A stretch of DNA of 64,000 nucleotides from CAWCPR01 sp963797475 (GCA_963797475.1 CAWCPR010000009.1:186001-250000), one strand, 5' to 3'; positions 1 to 9,711 are shown, counted from the first letter of the stretch. A program made the numbers and translations. Notes: a model not told the origin generated them from the letters alone.

Positions 1-552
1 ATCGCGGTAGGAAAAGTCTTCAGATTCGGGTGGAGTCTGCAGCGCCCCCTCCAGGCGCAGGCGGTCGCCATAGCGCCAACCACCGCCCGGCGGCGCTTGC
101 GCCAGGATCAACCCGCTGACCGGGGTAAAAAGCTGCTCCCCTGCCAGGCGCAGTTGGTCGACCTGCACGCGCAGGTTAGTGTACAGGTCGCGTTCGTCCG
201 GCGGAGAGACCAACAGCCCCTCGAGCGTGTATCTCCCCTGGGTGTCGTTGTACCAGGCGATGAAATCCGGCGTGACGGCTGGCTGGGCCAGGCGGTAGCG
301 CGCCGCGCCCAAGCAAAGGGCCAGAAAAATGAGTGGATACGGCAGTGGGACGGTAGGAAGGCGGGCCGCATCCCTGCGGCCTGCAGGCAGAGGCAGCCTG
401 GATTGCAGGCGCAGGCGGGCCAGGAAGGGGCGCAGGAACAACCAGCCGGCGGCCAGCCCGGCCAGCAGCAGCCACAGGTTGATGGGCCAGCCCAGCCGCT
501 CGCCAAGCAGGACCCCGCTCAGGAACGCCAGCGACAGCCAGAGCAGCGGCAT
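1..552 (-). CDS. ComEC/Rec2 family competence protein, N-terminal part (cut by window edge)
   Basis: Open frame on the minus strand from an ATG at 552 to the window edge (184 codons, no stop). The protein begins with hydrophobic segments (MPLLWLSLAFLSGVLLGERL, then a Leu/Ala-rich second segment), a third segment near residue 80, then a soluble region with alternating short strands ending in EDFSYRD. This matches the N-terminal DUF4131 region of ComEC/Rec2, which forms the inner-membrane channel for incoming single-stranded DNA; the channel and metallo-beta-lactamase parts would lie outside the window. The ending is like the 'F-D-Y-x-x-Y-L' stretch common after this domain. Only 18 bp separate it from the LysE gene on the same strand. 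Family call is by pattern; the catalytic parts cannot be seen. Confidence 0.75.
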   Translation of the reverse strand, partial: MPLLWLSLAFLSGVLLGERLGWPINLWLLLAGLAAGWLFLRPFLARLRLQSRLPLPAGRRDAARLPTVPLPYPLIFLALCLGAARYRLAQPAVTPDFIAWYNDTQGRYTLEGLLVSPPDERDLYTNLRVQVDQLRLAGEQLFTPVSGLILAQAPPGGGWRYGDRLRLEGALQTPPESEDFSYRD

Positions 553-570
553 TGTGACGTCCCAGGTTCT

Positions 571-1219
571 CTAGCCGGGCGACCCAGCCAGGAGGGGCGC
601 CAGGGTCAGGATGGCGTTATAGCCGAAGCGCGCCCCAAACAGGATCAGGACCACCCCGGCGAGGATGGCGATATATTTGGCGGTCCTGGCGTTCAAGAAA
701 CGTTTCCCGCCGTGCGAGAGCACCGACACTGTAAAATGCCAGAGCAGGATACCAGCCAGGATCGAAGCGCCGCTGAAAAAGGCGCTGGCTTTCGCCGGCC
801 CGGCAACCGCTGCGCCCAGCAGCGAGCCAAAGATGCCCAGCCACCAGACCACCGCGATTGGGTTCGAGATGTTGACCAGGTAGCCCACCAGGAGCGGGTG
901 CCTGGCGCCGGAAAGGGAAGGCGCCGCGAAATCGATCCGCCGGCCGGCCTCCCGAATACTTTGAACGCCCAGATACAAGAGAATCAGCGCGCCTAGGAGC
1001 CAGATCAGAATTTTTACGAGCGGGATGCTGACGAAACCCGAGAGCCCAAAGTAGACGACCAGCATATAGGTGGCATCCGCCATCGTGACCCCGACGCCCG
1101 TCAGGAAGGCGCGCACAAAACCCTTCTGCAAGCCGTTTTGGATCACCGCCACGCTGGACGGGCCAATGAGGAGCGGCTAACGAAATCCCAAGAAGCACGT
1201 TGCGAATCACGTCATCCAT
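571..1219 (-). CDS. LysE/RhtB family amino-acid exporter, frame broken once
   Basis: A polytopic membrane protein of the LysE exporter superfamily. The start MDDVIRNVLLGISLAAP (ATG at 1219) is in one frame and the rest, from VAVIQNGLQKGF onward, is in another; removing one base near 1168-1170 joins them into the family signature APIGPSSVAVIQNGL. The body has about six hydrophobic segments and the expected G-Y-L-V-N-I-S-N-P-I-A-V-V-W-W motif in the middle. The joined length, about 215 residues, is normal for the family. Its ATG overlaps the stop of the upstream gene, so the two are probably translationally coupled. The break may be a sequencing error or a true mutation; other breaks in the window favour error. 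Confidence 0.8.
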
Positions 1220-1922
1220 AGCCGCCGGAATCCTCGCGACCCGTGAGGTGGGAAGGATGGTTAAAATGGCTGCGCTTCAGGCCCGGCACCAGCATGGGCG
1301 TCCGCTGGCGGTAGCTGGCGTACGAATGCCCAAACACTCGCAGCAGCTTGCGCTCCTCAAAAAGCGCGCCGACCACCAGGTACAGGCTCAAGCCGAGATT
1401 CAGGGCCAGCAGGTTCAAGCTCATGCGCGGGATGAGCCAGATGAAAACCAGGCCGGCGGAATAAAGCGGGTGGCGCACCCAGCGGTACAACCCGTTAACC
1501 ACCAGGGCGGGCGTATCGCCCAGAGGCGACTCGCCCTCAGGCGCCCCGTCCCCAGGCGTTTCGAGCAACTGGCGCAGGCCCAGGAAGGATCCTGCCCCGG
1601 TCTGCAGCACGCCCACAGCCAGCGCCAGAAGAGCCAGGGCCTGTATCCCCAGGGTCAGCAGGGACCAGGGAAGGGGGATGGTGTAAATCAGGCGATCGGG
1701 CAAAAACGCCGGCAGGGCCAACACCGGCAGCAGGCTCAACACCGCGAACAGGTTGTACGCCAGGCGGTAAAACCGCTCCACCTGATGGCCGAACCAACGC
1801 CGGGCAAGCGCTTTGGCTCCCAACGAAGCCAGCAGGGAATGGACCACGCCATAAACCAGGACAGCCAGCAAAATCAGCAGGGGCGCAAGGATCGGGCTGC
1901 TGGAGCTAGAAGCGGGCTGCAT
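1212..1922 (-). CDS. NnrU / isoprenylcysteine methyltransferase-like membrane protein
   Basis: Integral membrane protein of about 236 residues. Four to five hydrophobic helices are followed by GLYRWVRHPLYSAGL and, near the C-terminus, FEERKLLRVFGHSYASYRQR. The R-H-P-x-Y turn and the later E-E-x-x-L-x-x-x-F-G-x-x-Y-x-x-Y pattern are hallmarks of the ICMT/PEMT-like membrane methyltransferase fold that NnrU also shares. Substrate is unknown. I start at the ATG at 1922 (MQPASSSS), because the longer frame runs into the upstream SixA gene with a charged, non-family N-terminus. The stop overlaps the LysE start by 8 bp, suggesting an operon SixA - this gene - LysE - ComEC. Confidence 0.7.
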   Translation of the reverse strand: MQPASSSSSPILAPLLILLAVLVYGVVHSLLASLGAKALARRWFGHQVERFYRLAYNLFAVLSLLPVLALPAFLPDRLIYTIPLPWSLLTLGIQALALLALAVGVLQTGAGSFLGLRQLLETPGDGAPEGESPLGDTPALVVNGLYRWVRHPLYSAGLVFIWLIPRMSLNLLALNLGLSLYLVVGALFEERKLLRVFGHSYASYRQRTPMLVPGLKRSHFNHPSHLTGREDSGGYG

Positions 1923-1953
1923 CCGAAACGGCAGGGCGAACAAAAATACCTCC

Positions 1954-2457
1954 TCAATCCAGGGCACGCGGCGTCCAAAGGCCAGCCAGCCGGCCGCAGG
2001 GCTCAGCACACGCCTCGCCCGACAGCTCCTGCCAGCCATGGAGGTCCAGGTCGACCCGCGCCAGCGCGCCGGTCGGCAGGTGTTCGCCGCTGCCGGTCAG
2101 CGCTTCCAACAGCTCTTCCAGGCCCGGGTTGTGCCCGACCACCATCACACTGGCGTACCGGTCATCCAGCGCCTCCAGGGCCTCGAGATAGGCTTCCGGT
2201 CCGGCGGCGTACAAATCGCGAGTGTAAACGATTTCGCCCTCGTAGCCGCTGGCTTGCGCAGCCGCCTCGACCGTCGACCGGGCGCGTTTGGCGGTCGAAC
2301 AAAGGATGAAGTCCGGAAGCAGGTCTTCCTTGCGCATCAGCTCCCCGATGCGCGGCGCTTCCTGCTTACCGCGCTTGTTCAGCGGACGATCGTGATCGTC
2401 CAGCCCGGGATGCTTCCAGCTCGACTTGGCGTGGCGCAAAATTAGCACGGTCTTCAT
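1954..2457 (-). CDS. SixA-type histidine phosphatase
   Basis: Phosphoglycerate-mutase-like (histidine phosphatase) domain of about 167 residues. The catalytic RHG-type motif is LILRHAKSSW near the N-terminus, and the second catalytic histidine is in VMVVGHNPGLEEL near residue 110; STAKRARSTVEAA carries the conserved arginine. SixA removes phosphate from phosphohistidine in two-component and PTS relays in E. coli, and related proteins hydrolyse small phosphate esters, so the substrate here is open. I start at MKTVLILRH (2457); six residues upstream are in frame but do not belong to the fold. First gene of a leftward run of four. Confidence 0.85.
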   Translation of the reverse strand: MKTVLILRHAKSSWKHPGLDDHDRPLNKRGKQEAPRIGELMRKEDLLPDFILCSTAKRARSTVEAAAQASGYEGEIVYTRDLYAAGPEAYLEALEALDDRYASVMVVGHNPGLEELLEALTGSGEHLPTGALARVDLDLHGWQELSGEACAEPCGRLAGLWTPRALD

Positions 2458-2611
2458 CTCAGAGGATCTCCACAACTATTTTTTCCATCGCCGCCAGATT
2501 CTACTCGAATTTAGCAGGTTTGGCCGCCTCGGTATTAGAATCACGACTGAGGTTGCCTGAGCGTAATTTTCAACCTGCTAACCTGCAACTTTTAACCTTA
2601 ACTGGAGGCAT

Positions 2612-3194
2612 ATGAATACTTCAATCCTGCAGAACATGTTTCTATTGACTGTGCCCGTCCTCGAGAAAATCATACGCCCGATCATCGTATACCTCTTCCT
2701 GATCATCGGCCTGAGGCTGGCGGGGAAGCGCGAACTGGCGCAACTCAATCCCTCCGACCTGGTTGTGCTTTTAACGATATCGAACACCGTTCAAAATGCG
2801 ATCATCGGCAACGATAACTCGATCACAGGCGGGTTGATCGGCGCCTCGACGCTGCTGTTGGTCAATTACCTGGCTGTGCGCTATCTTTACCGGCACAAGG
2901 AGCTGGATAAGCTGGTAGAAGGAGATGAGGATTTGCTGATCGAGAACGGCCGATTACTGGAAGACCGCCTGCAAAAGGAGCTGATCACGCTCTCCGAGCT
3001 GCAAATCGCGGCCCACCGCCAGGGATTTGGCTCGCTGGAGGAAGATAGATCGGGCGATCCTGGAGCCCGGCGGCTCGATTACGTTCACCGGCAAAAAACC
3101 CACGCCCGAGCTGGAACGCCACCTGGACCTGGTCGCCCGTTTGGATCGCGTTGACAAAACGCTGGGCGAGCTGCGCACGCTGCTCGCTAAATGA
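2612..3194 (+). CDS. DUF421 (YetF/YcaP-like) membrane protein, frame broken once
   Basis: Three hydrophobic helices at the N-terminus (residues about 15-35, 50-70, 75-90) followed by LLIENGRLLEDRLQKELITL and a small soluble domain fit the DUF421 family, whose members in Bacillus spore formers are YetF and SpoVA-associated YitG-like proteins with no settled biochemical role. GGAGG lies 5 bases before the ATG. The frame breaks near 3043-3045: removing one base gives SLEEIDRAILEPGGSITFTG, the typical continuation, and runs to a TGA at 3192-3194. The joined protein is about 193 residues. It ends 25 bp from the convergent ATPase gene end. Confidence 0.8.
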
Positions 3195-3219
3195 TCGCCG
3201 CTATCATAACATCGCCGAT

Positions 3220-5837
3220 TTAAGGGTTGCCGTAGCCAGGCAGCTCAATCGCCTGCTCGCCGATCTGCACCTGGTGAAAAGGCTGCCAGGCGACCCCAAA
3301 CAAGTCCAGGCTCACGTCTTTTTTAAATGGAGATCACAGCGATCTCTTCAACCTGGTTAGCTGCCTGACCCCAGCGATCGTTCACTTCTCGAATCGCCTG
3401 CGCCTCTTCTTTTTCAAGCGTCAGCCAACTGCTTTTTAAAGTCGGCGATAGCATCCAGCGATTCTTCTACATCCGCCTTGGCTTGCTCGGTCAAACGGCG
3501 TTTGGTCAGCGAAGTTGAGAGGCGCTTGCGGCGTTTGCTGAACAGGCTGAAGATATTTTCGGCGTGCGTTCCCAATTCTTCCATCTTGCGTTCAGACAGC
3601 TCCGTTTCATCGGACGCCAGCTCTCGTTCTTCGCGGGCCTTTTTTTCCTGCAGGGCAGCCCTCTTTTTCTTAAACGTATCTTCTACTTTGCGCAGCTCTT
3701 CATCCCGCCCCTTACGGGCTGATTCCGAGCACAGCCGGCGAAATTCAGCCTGGGTAACCTCCGGCCCGGCATAAACGTTTAGACCCGTGTTGGCTTTCAC
3801 CTTCACCTGCGCCGTGCGGTAAACCCAATCCGTAAAATCTCGCTCCAGGTTTTTCATCGTCCGCTCTTCCGTTAACGGCGCTTCCAGGGGAGCGAAACTG
3901 GCCTCAGGCGCGGGGTGGTCGTCCAAATCCTGAGGGTCTATCCGCGCCGCCAGGGTTTCCTCCCAACGCACCATACCGCGCCGGTCCGGATTGGCAACCA
4001 GGGCGGTAAGCTGCAAAACATAATCCAGGCTGTATTTGCGATTTAAGAAACGCACTTCCGCCTGGCCTAATAATACCGGCCTGTAAAGCAGGCCGTTCTG
4101 GCGCGCCTGTTCGGCCATTGGACGCCCGCTGGCTTTAAAGGCCTGCGAGGAGGTCATGTTGTTGGGCAAAAAATATTCTGCAATACCCGCTGGCAGCGTT
4201 GGGCGAGTCATCGAGCCGGATGGAAGCTGGCCTCCGGCCTTCGCGGCTGGCTGTTCCGCCCCGGCAGATGACAGCTCCACCCCAGAGGCCAGCGGTTCAG
4301 CCACGCGAGTCGATTGTCCCGTCCCGGCGGCCTGGGCCGTGACGGCTACCGGCTGGGTCTTTCCAGTCAATTCTGCCGCATCAGAAGTCGAAACCGGGCC
4401 CTGCGATGGCGCTTCAGCAGCGGGCTCCGGAGCAGCGCCCACCAGGTCGTTCAAGGCCGGGATTTGGGCGCGGGTCAGCGGCCCCGCCAGGAAATTCATC
4501 GCCCAGCGTGTTTGCAGCACAAGCGGGGCGGAGTTATGCACATTATGCAGCAAGAAGACGCGCTTGGCCAGCCCGGAGATCAGGCGGTCGTACTGGCCGC
4601 GATCGAGCGCGCCGCCCACCGCACCCTGCAGCCCATCCAGCAGGCGTTGTTTATCCTGGTCGGTTTGCAGCTTGCCCACCAGCCAGGTGCCGGCGTTGGA
4701 AAGCGCTTTGTAATCTACGTCCACCGGGTTTTGAGTCACCAGCACCTGGCCCACCCCAAAGGCGCGCGCCTGCTTGAGCATGCGCAGCATGGGCTGCTTG
4801 GAGGGCGGGTTGCTGACTGGCGGCAGGAAGCCATAAATTTCGTCGAAGTAGAGGATCGCCCGCAGGTTAGAGGAGCCTTTCTGAGCCCGCATCCAGGATT
4901 CGACCGCTGAATAAAGCAGGGTCACAAAAAACATCCGCTCGGTGTCGGACAGGTGGGCGATGTAGAAAACGCAGTGGCGCGGGCGACCATCTGGGCCATA
5001 TAGCAGGCTGGCGATATCCAACGGCTGGCCCTCGATCCAGGTTTGGAAGGCCGGCGCAGCCAAAATGTTGTTCAGCAGCATCGCCAGCTCAAAACGGTCC
5101 TTCTCAGGGAAAAAGGTGTTCACATCGAATACGCCCAGCCTGGCGAACGGCGGGGATTGGGTCTGCAAGATCAGCTCGCCCAGGTCCAGGTCCCTTGCCT
5201 GGCTCCATGCGTTTTCGAAGATGTTCGACAGCAAGATATGCTCACGAGAGCGGACAGGGTCGATATCGTTCAAGCCCACCAGGCCGAGCAGGGCTGTGAC
5301 GGTGCCCGAGATCTTTTCGCGCAGCAGCTCGCGATTGCTCTCCCAGGGGATCGGAGGCGCTTTCAGCGAGGCCAGGATGCTGACCGGGATACCTACATCC
5401 GACCCCGGGGTGTATATGGCGAAGTGAGCGGCGTTCTGCAGGGCCTCCAAGCGTTCCGAGCCGATTCCCCAGTCCGACAAGCCTTCTCGCCAACGCGCCG
5501 CCACATCCACCGCCGCCTGCTCCACGGTTTTGCCTTCCCGGCGGGCCTGGTCAGGGTTGACCCAGGGCTGAAAGTCCTGCGGAAGAAGCTCCGGGAAGTG
5601 CAGCAGGAGATTGGTGATATCCCCCTTGGGGTCTATCATCAGAGCCGGGATACCGTTCAGGGCGGCCTCTTCGAGCAGGTCAATACACAGGCCAGTTTTC
5701 CCTGACCCGGTCATGCCTACCACCACCGCATGCGTCACCAGGTCTTCCGAATCGTATAGCACAGGCTGCGTGGTAGCTGCACCCAACTCGGGATCGAAAG
5801 CTCGCCCGATGTAGAATTTTCCCTGTTCGATATCCAT
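3220..5837 (-). CDS. HerA/DUF853-like P-loop ATPase with coiled-coil region, frame broken twice at the 3' end
   Basis: Large ATPase of the FtsK-HerA superfamily. Walker A is GMTGSGKT at residues 41-48, followed by LMIDPKGDITNLL; Walker B is ILYFDEIYGFLPP near residue 335, and VTQNPVDVDYKALSNAGTW is the sensor/arginine-finger region typical of this class. After residue 475 there is an Ala/Pro/Thr-rich linker, then a Lys/Glu-rich coiled coil (about 690-790). The uninterrupted frame stops at 3414, but the same strand continues with LEKEEAQAIREVNDRWGQAA and then KKDVSLDLFGVAWQPFH, ending at TAA 3220-3222. This is the expected C-terminal tail, reached by shifts near 3415 and 3325. Full length is about 870 residues. 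Role unknown; DNA pumping is suggested by family only. Confidence 0.8.
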
Positions 5838-5921
5838 GTAAAGCCTCCAAATCTTATAACTTCCCCTTCGGGTGTTTCAGCCCCGAGCTTCCCGGGCCTG
5901 GCGGATGCAGGTGAAGCGCAG

Positions 5922-7028
5922 TTAAGGCTGCGCGACTGCAAAAACCCGCTGGAATTCGGCCAGGAAGCTGGCGGCAATCTCGGGGTTGTGAATCACCAGC
6001 GTATTTTCGTCATTTCTGTCTTCAGCGCTGGCGCTGAAGTTATAGGAGCCCGTGACCACCGTTTCCCCATCGATGATAATCACTTTCTCGTGCATATTGT
6101 ACGGATTACCATCCAGGCGCACGTCCAGGCCCGCCGAGCGCAGATGATCGAATTCTGTGCCAACGTTCGACCGCTCCTGCTCTGCTTCGAAAACACCCGA
6201 GACCTGTACGCCTTCGGCAGCGCGCGCCAACATGGCGGCCGCGATGTCATCAGAAGTAAAAGAGTAGGCCAGGAAACTGACCTGCTGCCTGGCGCCCTGG
6301 ATTAATTCTACCAACCGGGCAGATGTGCCGTCGTCCGGCGAAAAATAGACCTCCACCAGGGTTCCGCCTACAGTAACGGTTGGATACGGGGTGTTTGCGG
6401 GTGAGCTCGGCCCGAAGCGGTCATCCACGAACATCTCCTCGAACTCGACCGTATAATCCTGGGCCAGTTGCTCAGAGCGAATACGGATCAGGTTGTTGTT
6501 ATTGCGATACGATCCGTTCACGGTGTAGTTCATCGAGCCCGTCCACACCTCCTGGCGATCGATAACCACGAACTTGTTGTGCATCAAACCTTCACGGCGG
6601 TCGCCTAAAATCGGGATGCCGGCGTCTTCCAAGTCTTGCACTTCGGTCTCATCCATGTTGTCGCTATCCATCGCCATCCTGACGCTCACCCCGCGACGCT
6701 GTGCGGCGATCAGGGCGTCGCGCATACTGAACAGATCCAGGTCATAAGCAGCCACGTCAACGCTCAAGCGGGCTGCGCCGATCGCATCCACCAATGCCTG
6801 GTCGGGGCCGCCACTGTAAGACTTAGAGGTTGGGGAAGTCGGGTCTGTAAAGTACAGGCTGTACCAGTCCGCTGTCTGGGAGGCGCTTGCCAGCGTGGGC
6901 TCTGGCGCTTGCGCCGGCCCGCCATTGCCGAAATACTGGTAAAGGGCGAGAATGACGAAGAAGGCCAGCAGGAAAAGCGCGCTGCCCGACGTCAAACGTT
7001 TGGATCTACGATGGGTGGTCCGGGACAT
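5922..7028 (-). CDS. Membrane-anchored phospholipase D-family protein
   Basis: 368 residues. A basic N-terminus and one hydrophobic segment (residues about 17-33) act as signal anchor, so the catalytic part is outside the cytoplasm. Two HKD motifs are present: HNKFVVIDRQEVWTGSMNYT near residue 150 and HEKVIIIDGETVVTGSYNFS near residue 315, each with the family's distal S/N residues. This is the two-domain PLD layout found in bacterial phospholipases and nucleases (FAM83/Nuc-like). Cardiolipin synthase is less likely because there is only one membrane segment. The HerA-like gene follows 84 bp downstream on the same strand. Substrate cannot be told from sequence. Confidence 0.85.
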   Translation of the reverse strand: MSRTTHRRSKRLTSGSALFLLAFFVILALYQYFGNGGPAQAPEPTLASASQTADWYSLYFTDPTSPTSKSYSGGPDQALVDAIGAARLSVDVAAYDLDLFSMRDALIAAQRRGVSVRMAMDSDNMDETEVQDLEDAGIPILGDRREGLMHNKFVVIDRQEVWTGSMNYTVNGSYRNNNNLIRIRSEQLAQDYTVEFEEMFVDDRFGPSSPANTPYPTVTVGGTLVEVYFSPDDGTSARLVELIQGARQQVSFLAYSFTSDDIAAAMLARAAEGVQVSGVFEAEQERSNVGTEFDHLRSAGLDVRLDGNPYNMHEKVIIIDGETVVTGSYNFSASAEDRNDENTLVIHNPEIAASFLAEFQRVFAVAQP

Positions 7029-7130
7029 AGATATTAATCCTGGTCTGGCGAGTTGATCCTTCCGGATAATGAATGGTTCGAAATGCGACCGAGATGCAGC
7101 CTGGAGAACTCCGATCGGGACGCTCCGGCC

Positions 7131-7673
7131 TCAGGGCAAGATCCACAGCGCGGGTATCGACAATTGTAGGTTAAAGTTGATCTCCTTGAGCTTGTCTTTG
7201 CGTTCCGCTTCGATTGCAACCACAATGAATTCGGCGGCGGCGCGGACATCTTCTTGATGTAAGCTGACCGGTTCGAAACGAGCGACCGCGCCCGGTTTTA
7301 GCTCCCTTGGGCGGATCAAATACTCAATACCGACTCTGAGCAGGATATCGATAGGGCTGGAAAATGCCGGTACGAAAAATTGGCGCGGCTGGCTCCAGAA
7401 GTGCGACGACTGGTCCATTTCCTTTTGCGAGGAGCCGTAAACATCTCGACGCAGGGTCACCTGGCCTTCAGCGACCCAAAACGGTTTCCCAAGGGCGTTG
7501 GAGGCGATGCCCGCTGAATAATGAACTTCCTGAGATACCAGGCCAATGGCTTCATCCAGCAAAAGCCCCTGCCCGCATTGGGCGCACACCCAGGCGACTT
7601 CATCCGTCTCCGCCGGAACAGGCGTGCCGCATTTTATACAAACTAACGGCACTAACTCAACCGGTCGATCCAT
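7131..7673 (-). CDS. Zinc-ribbon protein of unknown function
   Basis: 180 residues beginning with a zinc ribbon: CIKCGTPVP and then CAQCGQGLLL, four cysteines in two CxxC knuckles. The rest is a soluble domain without a motif I recognise (PFWVAEGQVTLRRDVYG, ELKPGAVARFEPVSL). It is the last of three zinc-ribbon genes on the minus strand and its ATG lies inside the end of the previous gene (22 bp overlap), so the three are almost certainly one transcription unit. No membrane segment is visible, unlike the other two. Function unknown. Confidence 0.7.
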   Translation of the reverse strand: MDRPVELVPLVCIKCGTPVPAETDEVAWVCAQCGQGLLLDEAIGLVSQEVHYSAGIASNALGKPFWVAEGQVTLRRDVYGSSQKEMDQSSHFWSQPRQFFVPAFSSPIDILLRVGIEYLIRPRELKPGAVARFEPVSLHQEDVRAAAEFIVVAIEAERKDKLKEINFNLQLSIPALWILP

Positions 7674-8728
7674 TTTTCCATTTCCCCGAGGTTGATCGGG
7701 CCAAGCTCAATCGAGCTAAGCCCGGTATGCAGTACATCGAATCCACTGCCCATTGCAGTTTCAGATGCAGCCTTATCTCTGAATTCATACTGTTCCCCGT
7801 ATCGAAACCGGCGGTAGGCAACAACCATAATGACAATTCCGGCCAAAAAGGCGATTAGAGCCAGCCCGTACAGGTTGCCTTCGCTGCTGCTGTTGGAAGC
7901 GGCGATAAAAAAGGCGCTGGCATCTACGGCCACAAACGCCCCTAAAGCCATTCCAGCCACCAGGACCGCCGCACGGTAAAGCGTGTTCCCGGGCGCTTTG
8001 CCGTACAGGACCCGTCCGGAGTGCCCATCGACCACCACCTGGAAAGAGCGGCCGCGGTACAGGTAGCGCAGCACCCACAAAGGAAAGTAAACCAGTCCAT
8101 AGCGCCGGCGGAAGAAGCGTACAAACAGTTGGGAGATGCGATCCAGTTTCGCTGCGCGGCGAACCTGCTCCTGGAACTGGTTCTCGGCTGCCGAACGGGC
8201 ATCGCTGAAAGACCCAAGCGGCTCGAAAACCATCCCGGCCGAATGCAGCGCCTGCGGGTCGAAGGCCTCCAATTCCTGGTCGCCTATGGGCGCCCGGCCC
8301 ACCCCGAACTCGCCAACATCGCATGCAGCCCCGTTCCAGGACATTTCTTGCACCAGGCGTACCTCGCGCGGCTCGTAATGGGAGTTATCCCCACTTCCCA
8401 CTTTCTTTTGCCCGAAGGCCCAGGCGGCTACACGCCCCCATACCGCCCAAAATGGAAGGAAAACCAGGAAAGCCTCGCTGAGCTGCGCTCTGGCCCTGGC
8501 GTCGCGGGCGATAGCCCAATTACTTTTAAGGAAGCCCTGCAAGGCTTTAACGGCCTCCTGGCGTCCGGCTAATTGTGGCACCTGGTAACGGCGAAGGCCG
8601 CGCTCGCCGCGCACTAAGGAGCGCATCTCGCAATAAGGGCAGCGCACGATTGCCTGCCCTTCCGGGATGGGCACAACCCCGCCGCACTTAGGGCAGGTCA
8701 GACCGTGCAGTGAGTCTTTTTCGCTCAT
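7652..8728 (-). CDS. Zinc-ribbon membrane protein of unknown function
   Basis: About 358 residues from the ATG at 8728 (MSEKDSLHGLTCPKCGG). The N-terminal ribbon is CPKCGG with CPYCEMRSLV. A hydrophobic stretch FLVFLPFWAVWGRVAAW follows near residue 85, a VYFPLWVLRYLYRGRSFQVVVDG segment near 210, and two strong transmembrane helices near 245 and 280. The pattern 'Y/F-P-L-W-x-x-x-Y-x-Y-x-G' followed by a short PepSY-like strand VVVDGHSGRVLYGKAP recalls proteins that sit at membranes with a ribbon in the cytoplasm. A longer in-frame upstream extension exists but overlaps the previous gene and is Arg-rich, so I reject it. Start and upstream stop overlap as ATGA. Confidence 0.7.
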   Translation of the reverse strand: MSEKDSLHGLTCPKCGGVVPIPEGQAIVRCPYCEMRSLVRGERGLRRYQVPQLAGRQEAVKALQGFLKSNWAIARDARARAQLSEAFLVFLPFWAVWGRVAAWAFGQKKVGSGDNSHYEPREVRLVQEMSWNGAACDVGEFGVGRAPIGDQELEAFDPQALHSAGMVFEPLGSFSDARSAAENQFQEQVRRAAKLDRISQLFVRFFRRRYGLVYFPLWVLRYLYRGRSFQVVVDGHSGRVLYGKAPGNTLYRAAVLVAGMALGAFVAVDASAFFIAASNSSSEGNLYGLALIAFLAGIVIMVVAYRRFRYGEQYEFRDKAASETAMGSGFDVLHTGLSSIELGPINLGEMEKWIDRLS

Positions 8729-9534
8729 ATCCTTGCGGCGACCCAGGCCGCCAATGCAAACAAGAACGGCGCGACCAGGATTGCGGCCCCGGCGCAAACC
8801 GCCAGGCCGATCCCCATGCCGTTGCCGTAATTCGACAATGCGCCAATGACCGGAAAGCTGGCCAGGCACAGGAACACCAAGGCCGCCAACCCGCCGGCCA
8901 ACCGGTACGGCGCCTCGGCTTTGGCCGGATAAATATTGGCGAACACGCCTCCGGTGCCTGCCTCAACCAGGGCGGTGTACGAATTTCCCAGGTAGTTGTA
9001 CTTAAATGTAAACACGGGGATGTGAACGAGCGCTTGCTCGGAGATCTCTTGTACGGGCGCCTGGCGCTCCGCCAGCCAGGTGCGTGCAGCCTGCAAAGGG
9101 ACCGTCGGCTTGGCCACCTGCAACTCCAGAGAGGGGTCGTAAGCGCGCAGGTCGCCGGCTGGCAAATTCAACTGGCGCAGCTCGCTCACCGAGGTAGCCG
9201 CGGCAAGCTCCAGGAAAATGGTCTCCTTGCCGCCTGGCTGGAGGCGTTTAAAATACCAAAGGGGGAAGTATTCAAACGATCCGCCCATCACTTGCGCCTT
9301 CTGATCCAGGTCTTTGACCGTCTGGTTGCCCGCCATCCAGCGCGCCAGCTCGGCTTTAGCTTTTGGCTCATCCAAAGTTGGCGCCAGGTACCAGTGAAAT
9401 ACAACCTGAGACTTATCGACAAATACTTCTGCGCCGCAGTACGGACAGGTGAGAAAAATTTGCCCCTCATCGGGATGCAGTTCCCCCCCACATTGGGTGC
9501 AGTGCAATCCAGCTTCCGGAAGATCGGTCTCCAT
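8725..9534 (-). CDS. Zinc-ribbon membrane protein of unknown function (first gene of the trio)
   Basis: 269 residues. The N-terminal ribbon has CTQCGGELHPDEG and CPYCGAEVFVDKSQ. Then comes a soluble region containing FEYFPLWYFKR (compare VYFPLWVLRY in the next gene) and VHIPVFTFKYNYLGNSYTAL with a following VEAGTGGVFANIYPAKAEAP, the same 'P-L-W / K-Y-x-Y-x-G / V-x-A-x-x-G' order as its neighbour. Two hydrophobic helices close the protein. The two membrane genes are therefore probably distant paralogues. Its TGA overlaps the next ATG. No function can be assigned; the ribbon suggests a metal-stabilised interaction module. Confidence 0.7.
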   Translation of the reverse strand: METDLPEAGLHCTQCGGELHPDEGQIFLTCPYCGAEVFVDKSQVVFHWYLAPTLDEPKAKAELARWMAGNQTVKDLDQKAQVMGGSFEYFPLWYFKRLQPGGKETIFLELAAATSVSELRQLNLPAGDLRAYDPSLELQVAKPTVPLQAARTWLAERQAPVQEISEQALVHIPVFTFKYNYLGNSYTALVEAGTGGVFANIYPAKAEAPYRLAGGLAALVFLCLASFPVIGALSNYGNGMGIGLAVCAGAAILVAPFLFALAAWVAARI

Positions 9535-9711
9535 AGCGTTGATTATAGCAGAAATAAAAACTGGCCTGATTGCCCGGCCCAGGCGGTTTCAACCGGGAGG
9601 ATTTGTGATAAACTTTTCCGAGGACGGCTCTAGCGGCCTCTATCCCCCCGCATTTTGGCGTTAAAATACAAATGAGCAGCATCAAAGCATACTTTGGAAG
9701 GAAGGATGTGT

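Noticed and set aside
97..996. A 299-residue open frame rich in Gln and Arg
   Set aside because: It is the antisense of the ComEC and LysE genes and has no family features.
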